A stretch of DNA of 43,285 nt from Bacteroidales bacterium UBA3764 (lineage in GTDB: Bacteria; Bacteroidota; Bacteroidia; Bacteroidales; UBA932), in the NCBI GenBank assembly GCA_002371115.1, contig DFFY01000079.1:22948-66232 (forward strand), read 5' to 3'. A program made the position numbers and the translations under genes. The notes under the pieces were generated by a model, which saw nothing but the letters and a program-made list of their open reading frames with translations, did not search any database and was not told the DNA's origin. This document shows positions 1-9,200 of this stretch, in pieces (the stretch's first letter is position 1; each line of letters begins with the position of its first letter).

Positions 1-1
1 C

Positions 2-553
2 TTCATGGCCGTGTGCTTCCCGCAGAGCCACCTGGCCATCATCGACTACAACCGCGTGGTGAAGGACCTGAACGGACTCACGGAAGCACAGCTGCTCAAG
101 GTGCTGGAAGAGGACTTTACGGTGTCCCTGGCCTCCAAGCCGCGCTGCGGCCGCCCGGCCAAGCCATACGCTCCTACCGGCCTGCACAACTTCTCCATGT
201 ACCTGGGGAACAACTGGTACAGCCTTACCGCCAAACCGGGCCGCTACAATGACGCAGACCCTATTGGTGTGCTGGACGTAACCATCCTGAGCAACCTGGT
301 ATTGGACAAAATTCTGGGAATCAAGGATTTGCGCACAGACAAGCGCATCGACTTCGTAGGGGGTATCCGCGGCCTCGGAGAACTCTCCCGCCGCGTGGAT
401 TCCGGCGAAATGAAAGTGGCCTTCGCCCTTTATCCGGTTTCCATGGACCAGCTTATCCGCATTGCGGACACCGGCAACATCATGCCGCCCAAAACCACCT
501 GGTTCGAGCCCAAGCTCCGCAGCGGCTTAGCCATCCACAGTTTGGCCGATTAA
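2..553 (+). CDS. DUF1015 family protein, C-terminal part (5' end outside window)
   Basis: The reading frame is open to the left window edge, so this is the C-terminal part of a longer protein; the Met at position 5 is not a credible start. About 183 residues are visible. The ending, with motifs such as RIDFVGGIRGL and NIMPPKTTWFEPKLRSG, is typical of the DUF1015 family, cytosolic proteins of about 400 residues that are widespread in bacteria and have no firmly established reaction. The stop at 551-553 overlaps the 3' end of the convergent methyltransferase gene by 27 bp. It appears to be an ordinary housekeeping-type gene unrelated to the PUL. Family assignment is fairly confident; function is unknown. 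Confidence 0.75.
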   Translation, partial: FMAVCFPQSHLAIIDYNRVVKDLNGLTEAQLLKVLEEDFTVSLASKPRCGRPAKPYAPTGLHNFSMYLGNNWYSLTAKPGRYNDADPIGVLDVTILSNLVLDKILGIKDLRTDKRIDFVGGIRGLGELSRRVDSGEMKVAFALYPVSMDQLIRIADTGNIMPPKTTWFEPKLRSGLAIHSLAD

Positions 554-1069
554 GCCCCAGAGAACAACCCCCACACTCACGGAAACATTCAGCGAGTGTT
601 TGGTCCCCTGCTGAGGGATTTCGAGCGAAAAGTCAGCGGCGTCCACAACTTCCTGCTCGACGCCGCTGACTTCGTTTCCGAACACCAGGGCGTACTTGCG
701 GCCGGGTTCCCGGCGGAAGCGGTCCAGTTTTACCGAATGGACCGTCTGCTCCACGGCGGCCACCGTGTAGCCATCGGCCTGTAACTTCTTTACCAGGGCC
801 ACTACGTCTTCCACGTGTTCCGAGGGAACGGATTCCTCCGCTCCCAGCGCCACTTTGTGCAGATCCGGAGACGGCGGGACGGGACAGATGCCGCCCAGCC
901 AGATTTTGTCCACGCCAAAGGCGTCGCCGGTGCGGAAGGCGCTACCCACGTTGTGCGCACTGCGGATATTGTCCAGCACCAGGACGATGCCCGTTTCGGA
1001 GCGGCCGTGTACGTATTCTTCGGGCGTGATGCGGCCCAGTTCGATATTGAGAAGCTTGCGGTCTTTCAT
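527..1069 (-). CDS. SpoU/TrmH-family RNA 2'-O-ribose methyltransferase
   Basis: This is a 180-residue SPOUT-class enzyme predicted to transfer a methyl group from S-adenosylmethionine to a ribose 2'-OH in tRNA or rRNA. The three conserved motifs are visible in order: NIRSAHNVGSAFRT near residue 34 (motif 1, with the catalytic-type Asn and Arg), ALVFGNEVSGV near 127 (motif 2), and IPQQGTKHSLNVSVSVGV near 150 (motif 3, the knotted SAM site). The length fits single-domain SpoU proteins without an N-terminal substrate-binding extension. The exact target nucleotide cannot be deduced. The start at 1069 lies only a few bases from a TAccTTTG box, so the mRNA may be nearly leaderless. The gene converges on the DUF1015 gene. 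Confidence 0.88.
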   Translation of the reverse strand: MKDRKLLNIELGRITPEEYVHGRSETGIVLVLDNIRSAHNVGSAFRTGDAFGVDKIWLGGICPVPPSPDLHKVALGAEESVPSEHVEDVVALVKKLQADGYTVAAVEQTVHSVKLDRFRREPGRKYALVFGNEVSGVEQEVVDAADFSLEIPQQGTKHSLNVSVSVGVVLWGLIGQTVDG

Positions 1070-1073
1070 ACTG

Positions 1074-1081
1074 CAAAGGTA
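1074..1081 (-). promoter_or_regulatory. Putative Bacteroidota -7 box for the SpoU-type gene
   Basis: On the minus strand this reads TACCTTTG, matching TAnnTTTG. It ends 4 bases before the ATG of the methyltransferase gene, so transcription would begin at or next to the start codon. No clear TTTG -33 element is found at 19-21 bp, so confidence is modest. Confidence 0.35.
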
Positions 1082-1230
1082 CGGATTATTTACGAAGATT
1101 GTGTCGGCCGGGGACGCTGGTGGAACCTCCCATTACGAACTTTTGTCCGTTTTTCCAAGATTCGACATCAACCAATCTGGCCGTGGCTACGACGTGATGA
1201 GGAAGTGGCTAATTGTCAATACATTACAAT

Positions 1231-1262
1231 AATCCTCCGGGGTATTTTGACTCCGGAGGATT
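1231..1262. other. Perfect 10-bp inverted repeat in the 1070-1351 intergenic region
   Basis: The arms are AATCCTCCGG (1231-1240) and CCGGAGGATT (1253-1262), separated by 12 nt. It is the only striking structure in the gap between the GH78 gene and the methyltransferase gene. It lies about 90 bp past the GH78 stop and could fold in the 3' end of the PUL transcript. There is no long T tract on either side, so it is not a textbook intrinsic terminator; a processing stem or a protein-binding site is equally possible. Nothing else is recognised in 1070-1351. Confidence 0.5.
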
Positions 1263-1351
1263 CTTATATGTTTCTGACTACCAATTTGTTACACATCACG
1301 GGCGAACCTCTAAAAACAAAGTCACGATAAAAAAGGCTTTTTCGCTAAAAA

Positions 1352-3934
1352 TCACCATATCAGCGTATACGATCCCGGGGCATAGGTCCGGGTTTCGTTT
1401 TCTCCCGGCAGGGTGACGGAGGCCGAGGTCCCTTCGGGAATGGTGAAGGTCCAGGTGCAGACGTCGCCCTCGTACTTCCAGGCACTCTTGATGGTGCCTG
1501 AGGCGCTGTGATAGACAGCGTCGATGCTGCCGAGGCGTTTGTCCGGGATGGGTTTCATAATGATGTGCTTGAAGCCGGGATCGGCGGAATCGGCGGCAAT
1601 GCCGGCGGCGGTTTCCCAGAGCCACTGGCATACGCAGCCGTAGGCGTAATGGTTGAAACTGTTCATCCCTTTGGGGCCCATACCGGACTCGATGGTATAG
1701 CTGTTCCAGCGCTCCCAGATGGTTGTTGCGCCATTGTCGATGGAGTAGAGCCAGCTGGGGTTCTTGCGTTGGAACAGAAGGTCCCAGGCGATGTCGGCCA
1801 TCCCGTTCTCCGTAAGTGTCTGCATCAGGATGGAAGTGCCCAGAAAGCCGGTTTGCAGGCAGCCGTCGTGGGCGGCGAAGTTGTCCCGCAGGCGGGCGAT
1901 CACAGCCTCCTTCGCCTCTCCCTCCACAACACCTGTTTTCAGGGCGAACAGGGCGGGCGTCTGCATTGTGTTCAGGATATCCAGCTTGAAGGTTCCGTCT
2001 TTCTTCAGGAAGATGTCGCGGATATAGGCTTTTGCCTCCTGTTCCATCGCTTCATACCGGGCGACCTCTTTTCCGGCGGCGTGGGCCATCTCTTTCATCA
2101 TTTCTGCATCCAAGGCCCAGTAGCAGGCTCCCAGATAGTTCCAGTACTCGATGGCTTCCGGCAGCGGTTTCCGGTTGCCGTTGGCGTCTTTCGGGGTAAA
2201 GGCGCTGCGCCCGGCGCTTTCCAGCGGCTCAAAAGAGAGCCAGTCGGCATATTGCTGGTGCCCGGTCTCTTCTGCAATGAGCGGGTAGTAGTAGCGGGTA
2301 TCCGAGACATAGGCCATATACCGCTCCATCGCGTCCCAGTTCTCGTCAATGATGCTCACGTCGGCAAACTGCTTCCACAGGATCCAGGGCACTATTACTC
2401 CAGCATCCGACCAGCCGAAACGCATCGGATTGCGACCGTTGGGTCCCAACGGAGCCACCGACAGGAAGGACCCCGTCTCCGTTTGCGTATCCCGCATATC
2501 CCGCATCCATTTGTGGAGGAATCTGTCCGTGTTTGCGAAGAAAGTTCCAGTCTCGGCAAATACCTGGGTATCGGCCGTCCAGCCCTGCCGTTCGTTGCGC
2601 TGGGGACAGTCCGTGGGAACGGAGAGGTAGTTGGACAACTGGCTCCACCAGGTATTGGAGATCAGTTTGTTAATGTCTTCATTCCCGGTGACCAGGGTGC
2701 CTGTCTCCATCTGGGCCGTAATGGAAGTGACGGGGACCGAACGGATGGAACGGACGCTTACATCGGCGTCGGCCGTAACGGAAACGTAGCGGTAGCCGAA
2801 GAAGGTGCAGTGCGGCATATACTTGACCCAGCCATCCTGCGGGCCGAAGGTGTAATCCAGCCGAAAACAGTCGGTATGGGCGCGAAGGTTCGTGCGGTGC
2901 ACGCTGCCCTCCGGGCCGTCCATCCCACGGCTTTCGGCGCCGTTGCCGTCGTTAAGGATTTCTGCCGGGAGGCACGTGAGGGTGGTCCCTTCTCCGGCCT
3001 TGAATACGAATTCCGGCACGGCGGAGGCATTCTGGCCGAAGTCGACTACGAGCGTTTCTCCCGCTCCGATTGTCATCGTTTCACCATCCGTGTACTCGCG
3101 AATCTTGACGACTTTTCCGTATTCTCCCTCCCCGGCTCCTTCGATATCCTTGTAAATGTATGCCTCAACCGGTGCAAGGGCAAGGTCCTGGCGGTAACAT
3201 ACTTCGGCGCCTTCCGCCGGCACAATCTCCCCGGCAAATTCACGGTTAATTTCCGGAGCCTTGAGCTTTTCCGGTGTCTCATAGCCGGGAAGGATGCGGG
3301 CGTCATACGTCTCTCCGTCGTAGATGCCGGCGTGGGTTACCGGCCCCGCAATTCCGGCCGTCCAGTCTGTGGTATTCGTCCCCAGCAGAAGCGTGCTGCC
3401 ATCGGCAAAGGTGAGTTTCAGAACAGCGCGGAAGGCGGGCTTACTTCCCACCATCCCGTCGTGGCCGTTGGGCGTGATCACTTTGTCGGCCCACCAGCCG
3501 GGCGTTACCTGGGCGGAAAGCTCATTCTCGGCCCCGGCGGCCTTGTTGAAAGCCCGGGTGATGTCATAGGTGTAGCTGTTGCGGGTTTTCTCCGGATGGG
3601 TAAAACCGGGCTTGAGCGCGTCCGCCCCCACCGGCTTTCCGTTGACGTACAGTTCATAAACGCCCAAGGCCGTCGTCATCCATTTGGCCGAAACCACCTT
3701 CCCCGGGTTCTTCACAGTGGTCAGGAACCAGCTGGCGCCGTCGGCCGCCCGCCTGTGTCCCTCCCGGCTGTTTACGACGCCGGTAACCACCGGGGCATCA
3801 ACAGCCGAGATCCACTCCGACTGCTCCCACGCGTTGGAGTCCAGAGCATCCGTACGGATGCCTGTAACGTCATTATTGCAGCATCCGGCCACCATCAAGG
3901 CCAGCGCTGCGGCAAGAATAGGAAAGAACCTCAT
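1352..3934 (-). CDS. GH78 alpha-L-rhamnosidase, lipoprotein
   Basis: This is an 860-residue exo-enzyme predicted to remove terminal alpha-L-rhamnose. An SPII signal peptide with lipobox VAGC at residues 15-18 suggests outer-membrane or periplasmic anchoring. N-terminal beta-sandwich domains are followed by the (alpha/alpha)6 catalytic domain. The GH78 signature DCPQRNERQGWTAD lies near residue 445 and carries the candidate general-acid Glu. TTIWERWNSY near 740 carries the candidate base Glu. A C-terminal beta-sandwich follows. The ATG at 3934 was chosen because it overlaps the upstream stop as ATGA and starts directly at a normal signal peptide; the ATG at 3952 would add six residues. It is the last gene of the PUL. 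Family confidence is high; the natural linkage cleaved is unknown. Confidence 0.9.
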   Translation of the reverse strand: MRFFPILAAALALMVAGCCNNDVTGIRTDALDSNAWEQSEWISAVDAPVVTGVVNSREGHRRAADGASWFLTTVKNPGKVVSAKWMTTALGVYELYVNGKPVGADALKPGFTHPEKTRNSYTYDITRAFNKAAGAENELSAQVTPGWWADKVITPNGHDGMVGSKPAFRAVLKLTFADGSTLLLGTNTTDWTAGIAGPVTHAGIYDGETYDARILPGYETPEKLKAPEINREFAGEIVPAEGAEVCYRQDLALAPVEAYIYKDIEGAGEGEYGKVVKIREYTDGETMTIGAGETLVVDFGQNASAVPEFVFKAGEGTTLTCLPAEILNDGNGAESRGMDGPEGSVHRTNLRAHTDCFRLDYTFGPQDGWVKYMPHCTFFGYRYVSVTADADVSVRSIRSVPVTSITAQMETGTLVTGNEDINKLISNTWWSQLSNYLSVPTDCPQRNERQGWTADTQVFAETGTFFANTDRFLHKWMRDMRDTQTETGSFLSVAPLGPNGRNPMRFGWSDAGVIVPWILWKQFADVSIIDENWDAMERYMAYVSDTRYYYPLIAEETGHQQYADWLSFEPLESAGRSAFTPKDANGNRKPLPEAIEYWNYLGACYWALDAEMMKEMAHAAGKEVARYEAMEQEAKAYIRDIFLKKDGTFKLDILNTMQTPALFALKTGVVEGEAKEAVIARLRDNFAAHDGCLQTGFLGTSILMQTLTENGMADIAWDLLFQRKNPSWLYSIDNGATTIWERWNSYTIESGMGPKGMNSFNHYAYGCVCQWLWETAAGIAADSADPGFKHIIMKPIPDKRLGSIDAVYHSASGTIKSAWKYEGDVCTWTFTIPEGTSASVTLPGENETRTYAPGSYTLIW

Positions 3935-6204
3935 CGTATTAGTTTTATCCATTCATCCAAACCATTGATTCCGGCCTTGGACCAGCCGCTACCGAAGTAG
4001 TAGGTGAAGGTAGAGCCGGGGTAGTAGGTGCTGTGCCCCAGGACGTGGCCGATGGCTTGTCCGGCAGGCTGTGCAAACGGCTCGAAGCCGAAGCTTTCAA
4101 AGCCGCCCTGGGACACGGCGCCGCAGTACATCTCCCCGTTCTGCCCGACGTTGCGGTCTCCCAGGTCGGCCGTAGCCAGTACGGAATTGTCGGCAAACCA
4201 GCCGTCCGGATTCTCGGCGTGGACGACGATGCCCACGACGATGGGACAAGGAGCGTCCAGACCGTCGTAGGTGATGTCCACGCGGTTCATCCGCTTCCCG
4301 CTTTCCAGCGTAATTTCGCGGTGCTCGATTACCTCTTTCCCGCGCACGACGACGGGCGGATAAGTGAGTTTCACCCGGAAACGCCGGGGACCGTTCTCCA
4401 GGATCTCGGCCTCTTTCCAGCACCAGGGATAGACGATGCCGGAGTCGTCCACCAGGGCGGCCGTACCGCAGCCCAGCGTGGGCCCCACTCCGTAGGAATC
4501 CATCCCGTCTCCGTGGTCCAGGTGGAAGGAAATCTTCTCCGGGCCCAGGGCTTTTTCATAACGGTCGTGAAGGACGGGATCGGTCACGCTCTTGGTAAAG
4601 ATATCGTATCCGAAGGCTTGCTCGCCCTTTGCCTGCAAGGCCGGTCCGAACGCCCTGTAGCCGCTGTATTCGTTTTCCCAGATAAGGTCGTCCTTGCGGT
4701 CAGGGCGGATTTCTCCGCACACAGTCACGCGTTCGGAGGGTTTGTCGGAACGGAAAGGAAGGGCCGGGATGCCGAAGCAGTTGTACAGCGTTCCCCGGGT
4801 CCAATTGTGGAAGCAGTAACGCACGGCCACCGGATAAGGAACCTCTGGAGAGGTGACTTCAACGAAATACCTGTCCTCGACAGTTCCCGTGGCCGGATGA
4901 AAGACGCCATCCACCCCCGCCAGTTCAAAGCCTTCGAGGTCCTGGCCCAGGGGAGACAGTCCCATCTTCCCGGCATTCATCGTCACGATAGCCTTGCCAT
5001 CCTTGAAAACGGCTTCCTTGAAGGACGGGCTTTCGGCATCGATTCCCACGGTTTCTTTGTAAGACGAACTCCCGGGAACCGTGGCCTGGATGCCATAGGT
5101 CTTGGTAAGGGCCAGCAGCGCCAGGCGGTCTCCCACCTCTTTCTTGCGGCAAGGATGGATGGTGCCATATTCGCCGATATCCACCGTCGAGGCCATCCCG
5201 CTGTTGGAAATCAGGGAAAGAGTCTTCTCCTGTGCCTCGTTGAAGACGGGGATGGTAATGTTTTCGGGATGCTTGGACTTCCAAGGGGCGGTCTGGACAA
5301 AATAGAACGGGGCGTCCGGATTCTGGAACAGGGAGCGCATCATCCGCACATAGGCCGGCTGAAGCCGGGTATAAAGATCGGGCTGAAGCCGGTTAGATTC
5401 TCCCTGGTACCAGAGCATCCCTTTGAACGTGAAAGGAATGAGCGGCGCCACCTGCCCGTTAAACAAGGTGCAGGGCTGCTTGTCCGGCTTTTCCGGAAGA
5501 GTGTCCCCGTCCAGGAAGGATAAGTCGTACTCGTCGCCAAACTCTTTTTCAAAAGTTTCCCGGTTAATCCAGGTCTCGATGGGCGTTCCGCCCCATTCGG
5601 AGATAAGGATCCCCACAGGGACGTCCAGGACCGACTGGACGCGCATCGCAAAGAAATAAGCCACGGCACTGGTGTTCGCGACCGCTGCCGGGGTATTCTC
5701 CTTCCAGGAGCCACCCGCCGCGCTGTCCAAAGGCACCAACGACGCCTTTCTCTCGATGGTACACATCCGGATGGGCGTGGAAGCCTTGGCCGATACGATG
5801 ATTTCGGTCGAGCCCTGAACCGGCTGACCGCGGAATCCCTTCATCGGCATCTCCATATTGGACTGGCCGCTGCAGTACCACACTTCGCCAAGCAGGACGT
5901 TTTCAAGGACGGTCTTTTCGCCATCGCTGAAAACCAGGCGGTACGGGCCGCCGGCAGCCGGAGTGGGGATGCGCAGGAACCATTTCCCCTTCTCATCGGC
6001 CACGGCGCTGTATTTTTTCCGGGTCCAGGAAGGGCAGACCGTGACCTTCACGGCCCCTTTGTCGGTGGTCCCCCATATCGCCACGTCGGCCTGCTGCTGC
6101 AGCACCATATTGTCGCTGAAAAAAGACGGCAGGCTCACCTTGGCCTGCACCGAGGTCGCAGCAATCAATAATGCTAGAACTGCGGAAAGTATTCTTTTAG
6201 CCAT
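3931..6204 (-). CDS. Sialate O-acetylesterase-like SGNH esterase fused to DUF4861 domain
   Basis: This 757-residue periplasmic protein has a signal peptide (residues 1-21). Residues about 22-490 match the sialate O-acetylesterase/CE20-like family: GQSNME at 113-118 carries the nucleophile Ser115, WYQGESN lies at 265-271, and the catalytic-type His350 is in the motif GTIHP. The residue two before this His is Thr, where many relatives have Asp. From about residue 500 (motif RKDDLIWENEY) to the end is a DUF4861 domain, found in carbohydrate loci with no reaction I can assign. The likely job is removal of acetyl groups before glycosidases act. It starts one base after the GH2-GH2 stop and overlaps the GH78 gene by ATGA, so the three genes look co-translated. 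Domain calls are confident; substrate is not. Confidence 0.85.
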   Translation of the reverse strand: MAKRILSAVLALLIAATSVQAKVSLPSFFSDNMVLQQQADVAIWGTTDKGAVKVTVCPSWTRKKYSAVADEKGKWFLRIPTPAAGGPYRLVFSDGEKTVLENVLLGEVWYCSGQSNMEMPMKGFRGQPVQGSTEIIVSAKASTPIRMCTIERKASLVPLDSAAGGSWKENTPAAVANTSAVAYFFAMRVQSVLDVPVGILISEWGGTPIETWINRETFEKEFGDEYDLSFLDGDTLPEKPDKQPCTLFNGQVAPLIPFTFKGMLWYQGESNRLQPDLYTRLQPAYVRMMRSLFQNPDAPFYFVQTAPWKSKHPENITIPVFNEAQEKTLSLISNSGMASTVDIGEYGTIHPCRKKEVGDRLALLALTKTYGIQATVPGSSSYKETVGIDAESPSFKEAVFKDGKAIVTMNAGKMGLSPLGQDLEGFELAGVDGVFHPATGTVEDRYFVEVTSPEVPYPVAVRYCFHNWTRGTLYNCFGIPALPFRSDKPSERVTVCGEIRPDRKDDLIWENEYSGYRAFGPALQAKGEQAFGYDIFTKSVTDPVLHDRYEKALGPEKISFHLDHGDGMDSYGVGPTLGCGTAALVDDSGIVYPWCWKEAEILENGPRRFRVKLTYPPVVVRGKEVIEHREITLESGKRMNRVDITYDGLDAPCPIVVGIVVHAENPDGWFADNSVLATADLGDRNVGQNGEMYCGAVSQGGFESFGFEPFAQPAGQAIGHVLGHSTYYPGSTFTYYFGSGWSKAGINGLDEWIKLIR

Positions 6205-6205
6205 A

Positions 6206-9200
6206 TTAAAAACGGGTTCGTATAATCAAAGTATCGTCCTTCAGCCCCGGAGAAGAGGCGTGGAGGTAAATCTTGCCGGCTTCGTCGGCAGAAGACTGTA
6301 CAATGGCGGTCAGCTTGCCATTAAAAGTATGCATAGTGGGTCCCTGGAAGGGTTCGATGCAGGTGGGGTCTCCGTTGGCGCAGGCCCGGAAAGTGCCGGG
6401 GCCGGTCACGGAGAAAGTAACCGGAGAATCGGCCAGCGGGCACAGATTGCCGTCGGCATCCACGATGCTTACGGTCACATAGGTCAGGTCCTCTCCGTCT
6501 GCCTTGAGGCGGCGATCGTCGTATTCCAGCTTGACGGCCGCCGGAGCCCCGGCGGTGCGCACGGAAACGGTGTCGATGGCCTGGCCCGACCCGTCAAGGG
6601 AAACGGCCATCAGTTCCCCGGGCGTGAACGGGACGTCCCAGCGGAGGCGATAGCGGGATTCGACATCCTCCTCCCGGTCTCCGGTAGTCTTCTTCCCAGG
6701 AACTCTCTTGGAATGTACGCCCAGGCTCTTCCCGTTCAGGAGAAGTTCGGCCGAAGGAGCGTCTGTATAAACGAAAACGGGGACATCCTGCTCCTTGGAC
6801 CAATTCCAATGGGGTAGGATATGCAGGGTGTGCCCGATCTCGTTCCATACACTCCTAAATAACCAATATCTGTCTTTCGGGATCGATGCCAAATCCACAA
6901 TTCCAAACATGGAGCTATGGTTGGGCCAATGGTCGTCTTCGTAAGGGGTGGGTTCGCCAAGATAATCGAACCCTGTCCAAACGAACTGGCCAATAGCCCA
7001 GGGATAATCCTCATGCATAGCAATATCGCAGTCCGGGGTATTGGACCACGAGGTAGACTCCAAGTCGTAAGAAGAGCACTGCTGGTCCGGACTCAGTATC
7101 ATGTCGCGCTTCTTATAGGGCGGCAGGTGATAGATGCCGCGGGAGCTGATGGTAGAGCCGCTTTCGGCACCCAGAATGAGTCGGTTGCCAATGGATTCCC
7201 TCAGCTCCAGAAACTTCCAGGGATGATAGTTCACGCCAATCACATCAAAGGCATCTACCCACTCCTTCTTCAGGAAGCGCTGCCACATATGCATCCCCAC
7301 GGTAACGGGACGGGTGGGATCTTCGCGGTGGCAGATGGCCGTAAGGAACTGAGCCTCGGCAAGGCCCTCTTCCGGGTCTTCCTTCACGCGGCAAATCTCG
7401 TTGCCGGTGCTCCAGAGGATGACGCTGGGATTGTTCCGGAAGGCGTGAATCATCCCCACGAGGTCTTTCTCGGCCCAGTCGTCGAAGTACTTGTGATACC
7501 CGTTTTCGCACTTGGCGCCCTTCCATTCGTCGAAGGCCTCCACCATCATCATGAATCCCATCTCATCGCAGAGACGAACAAGTTCCGGAGCCGGCTGGTT
7601 GTGGGAGGTGCGTACGGCATTGCAGCCCATATCTTTTAGGATTTGGAGCTGATGCCGAAGGGCAGGAACACTGACGACCGCACCCAGCGGACCCTGGTCA
7701 TGATGCAGGCAAACGCCTTTGAACTTAGTTGGCTCGCCGTTTAGGAAGAAGCCTTTCCCATCTATGAACTCTGCCTTGCGGATACCGAAAGGGGTCTCGT
7801 ATTCATCGACAAGCCGCCCATCGGCATAAACGGACGTGACCGCCTTGTAGAGGTTTGGATGCTCGGGGGACCAGAGGGCCGGATGATCGATGCTTGCTTC
7901 CCCTTGGGAAACTGTTGCCACCGCACGCCCCTCGCTGTCCAAGATAACCGTGTGCAGCGTAATCTGCTTGCCAGCAGCGCCTTCCACGGTGGTCTCCAAA
8001 TGGATTGTCGCCTTTTGGGTCGATACTTCCGGTGTGGTGATGCGCGTACCCCAGACGGGAACGTGTATCGGGTCAGTGGTAACGAGGTGGACATTGCGGT
8101 ATAAGCCGGCGCCTGGATACCAGCGGGAAGAGGCTGGCAGGTTCTCCAATCGCACTTCCAGCAGGTTCTCTGCACCGGGGTTAAGAGCCTCGCTAACATC
8201 GATGGGAACGGCACTGTAGCCGTTGGGCCAGGAATAAAGCTCCTTCCCGTTGACCGAAACCGTAGCATGGCTCATGGCACCGTCAAACAAGAGAGTGGCC
8301 TTCTTTCCTTCCGGGACAGCGAATGTAGTGCGATAATAGCCCACACCCACCCAGGGCAGCCCACCCGTATAACCCGGCTTCCACGGATCGTTCTCCGGTG
8401 AGAAGGGTCCGGTAATGGCCCAATCGTGCGGGACTCGCACAGCTGTCCAGTTTTCGTTTTCCCGGCGGAATTCCCAGTCTCTCAGCAGAATCTCCCGCCG
8501 GGGGGAGGTATGCTCTGCCAGGTGCGTCAGTTTAAGTTTTCCGCGAACATCTTCCGGCACCGTCACCTCTTTCACCTCTCCGGGCAGCAAGTTGAAGCTA
8601 TTGTCGGAAAAGTATTTCACGCCGGGGGCCGAGAGCCAAATATAATAAGCAGGCTTGTCGGTGGTTAAAGACACAATCCACTTGCCGTCCCGCCGGAAGG
8701 TCTTATAAGTTACATCAGCATCCGGCACGTCCTTCAGGTCCGGAATAGCCATAGGCGTCAAAGGCGCGTCCGGGGCAAACAAACGCTTCAAGTGATAATG
8801 TGCCGGCTTCCAGCTGCCGTCATATTCCACCGTAGACCAGGAGGAACCCGGCCAGATGTCGTTTAGTTGCCACACCAGGATGCCGTTGCACTCCGGAAGC
8901 GACTGCCAATACGAGGCGGCGACGGAAAGGCCGATCGCCTGTTCCAGCTGGGAAAGATAGATCAGGTCGGCATCAGATGCGGGGTTGAACAAATTGTTAA
9001 TACGCTGCAGGATGTTCTCCCAGCCGCCGGTTTCCCGGATGTGGGCTTTCTGCTCCTCCATATCCGGAAGCAGCGAGGTGAAGCAGGAGTGGCCGAATTC
9101 CGACATAAAGCGGGGGTGGAACTTGTAATAGTCGGTAAGGGGCCGGGCGTTCTTGGAAACATCCCACAGATGCATATCTCCCCTGGAATCTTCCTTCCAG

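Noticed and set aside
1508..5523. Long plus-strand frames opposite the GH78 and esterase genes (about 830 and 500 codons)
   Set aside because: They are open because of high GC and codon bias on the opposite strand; they show no family motifs and the minus-strand proteins are clearly recognisable.
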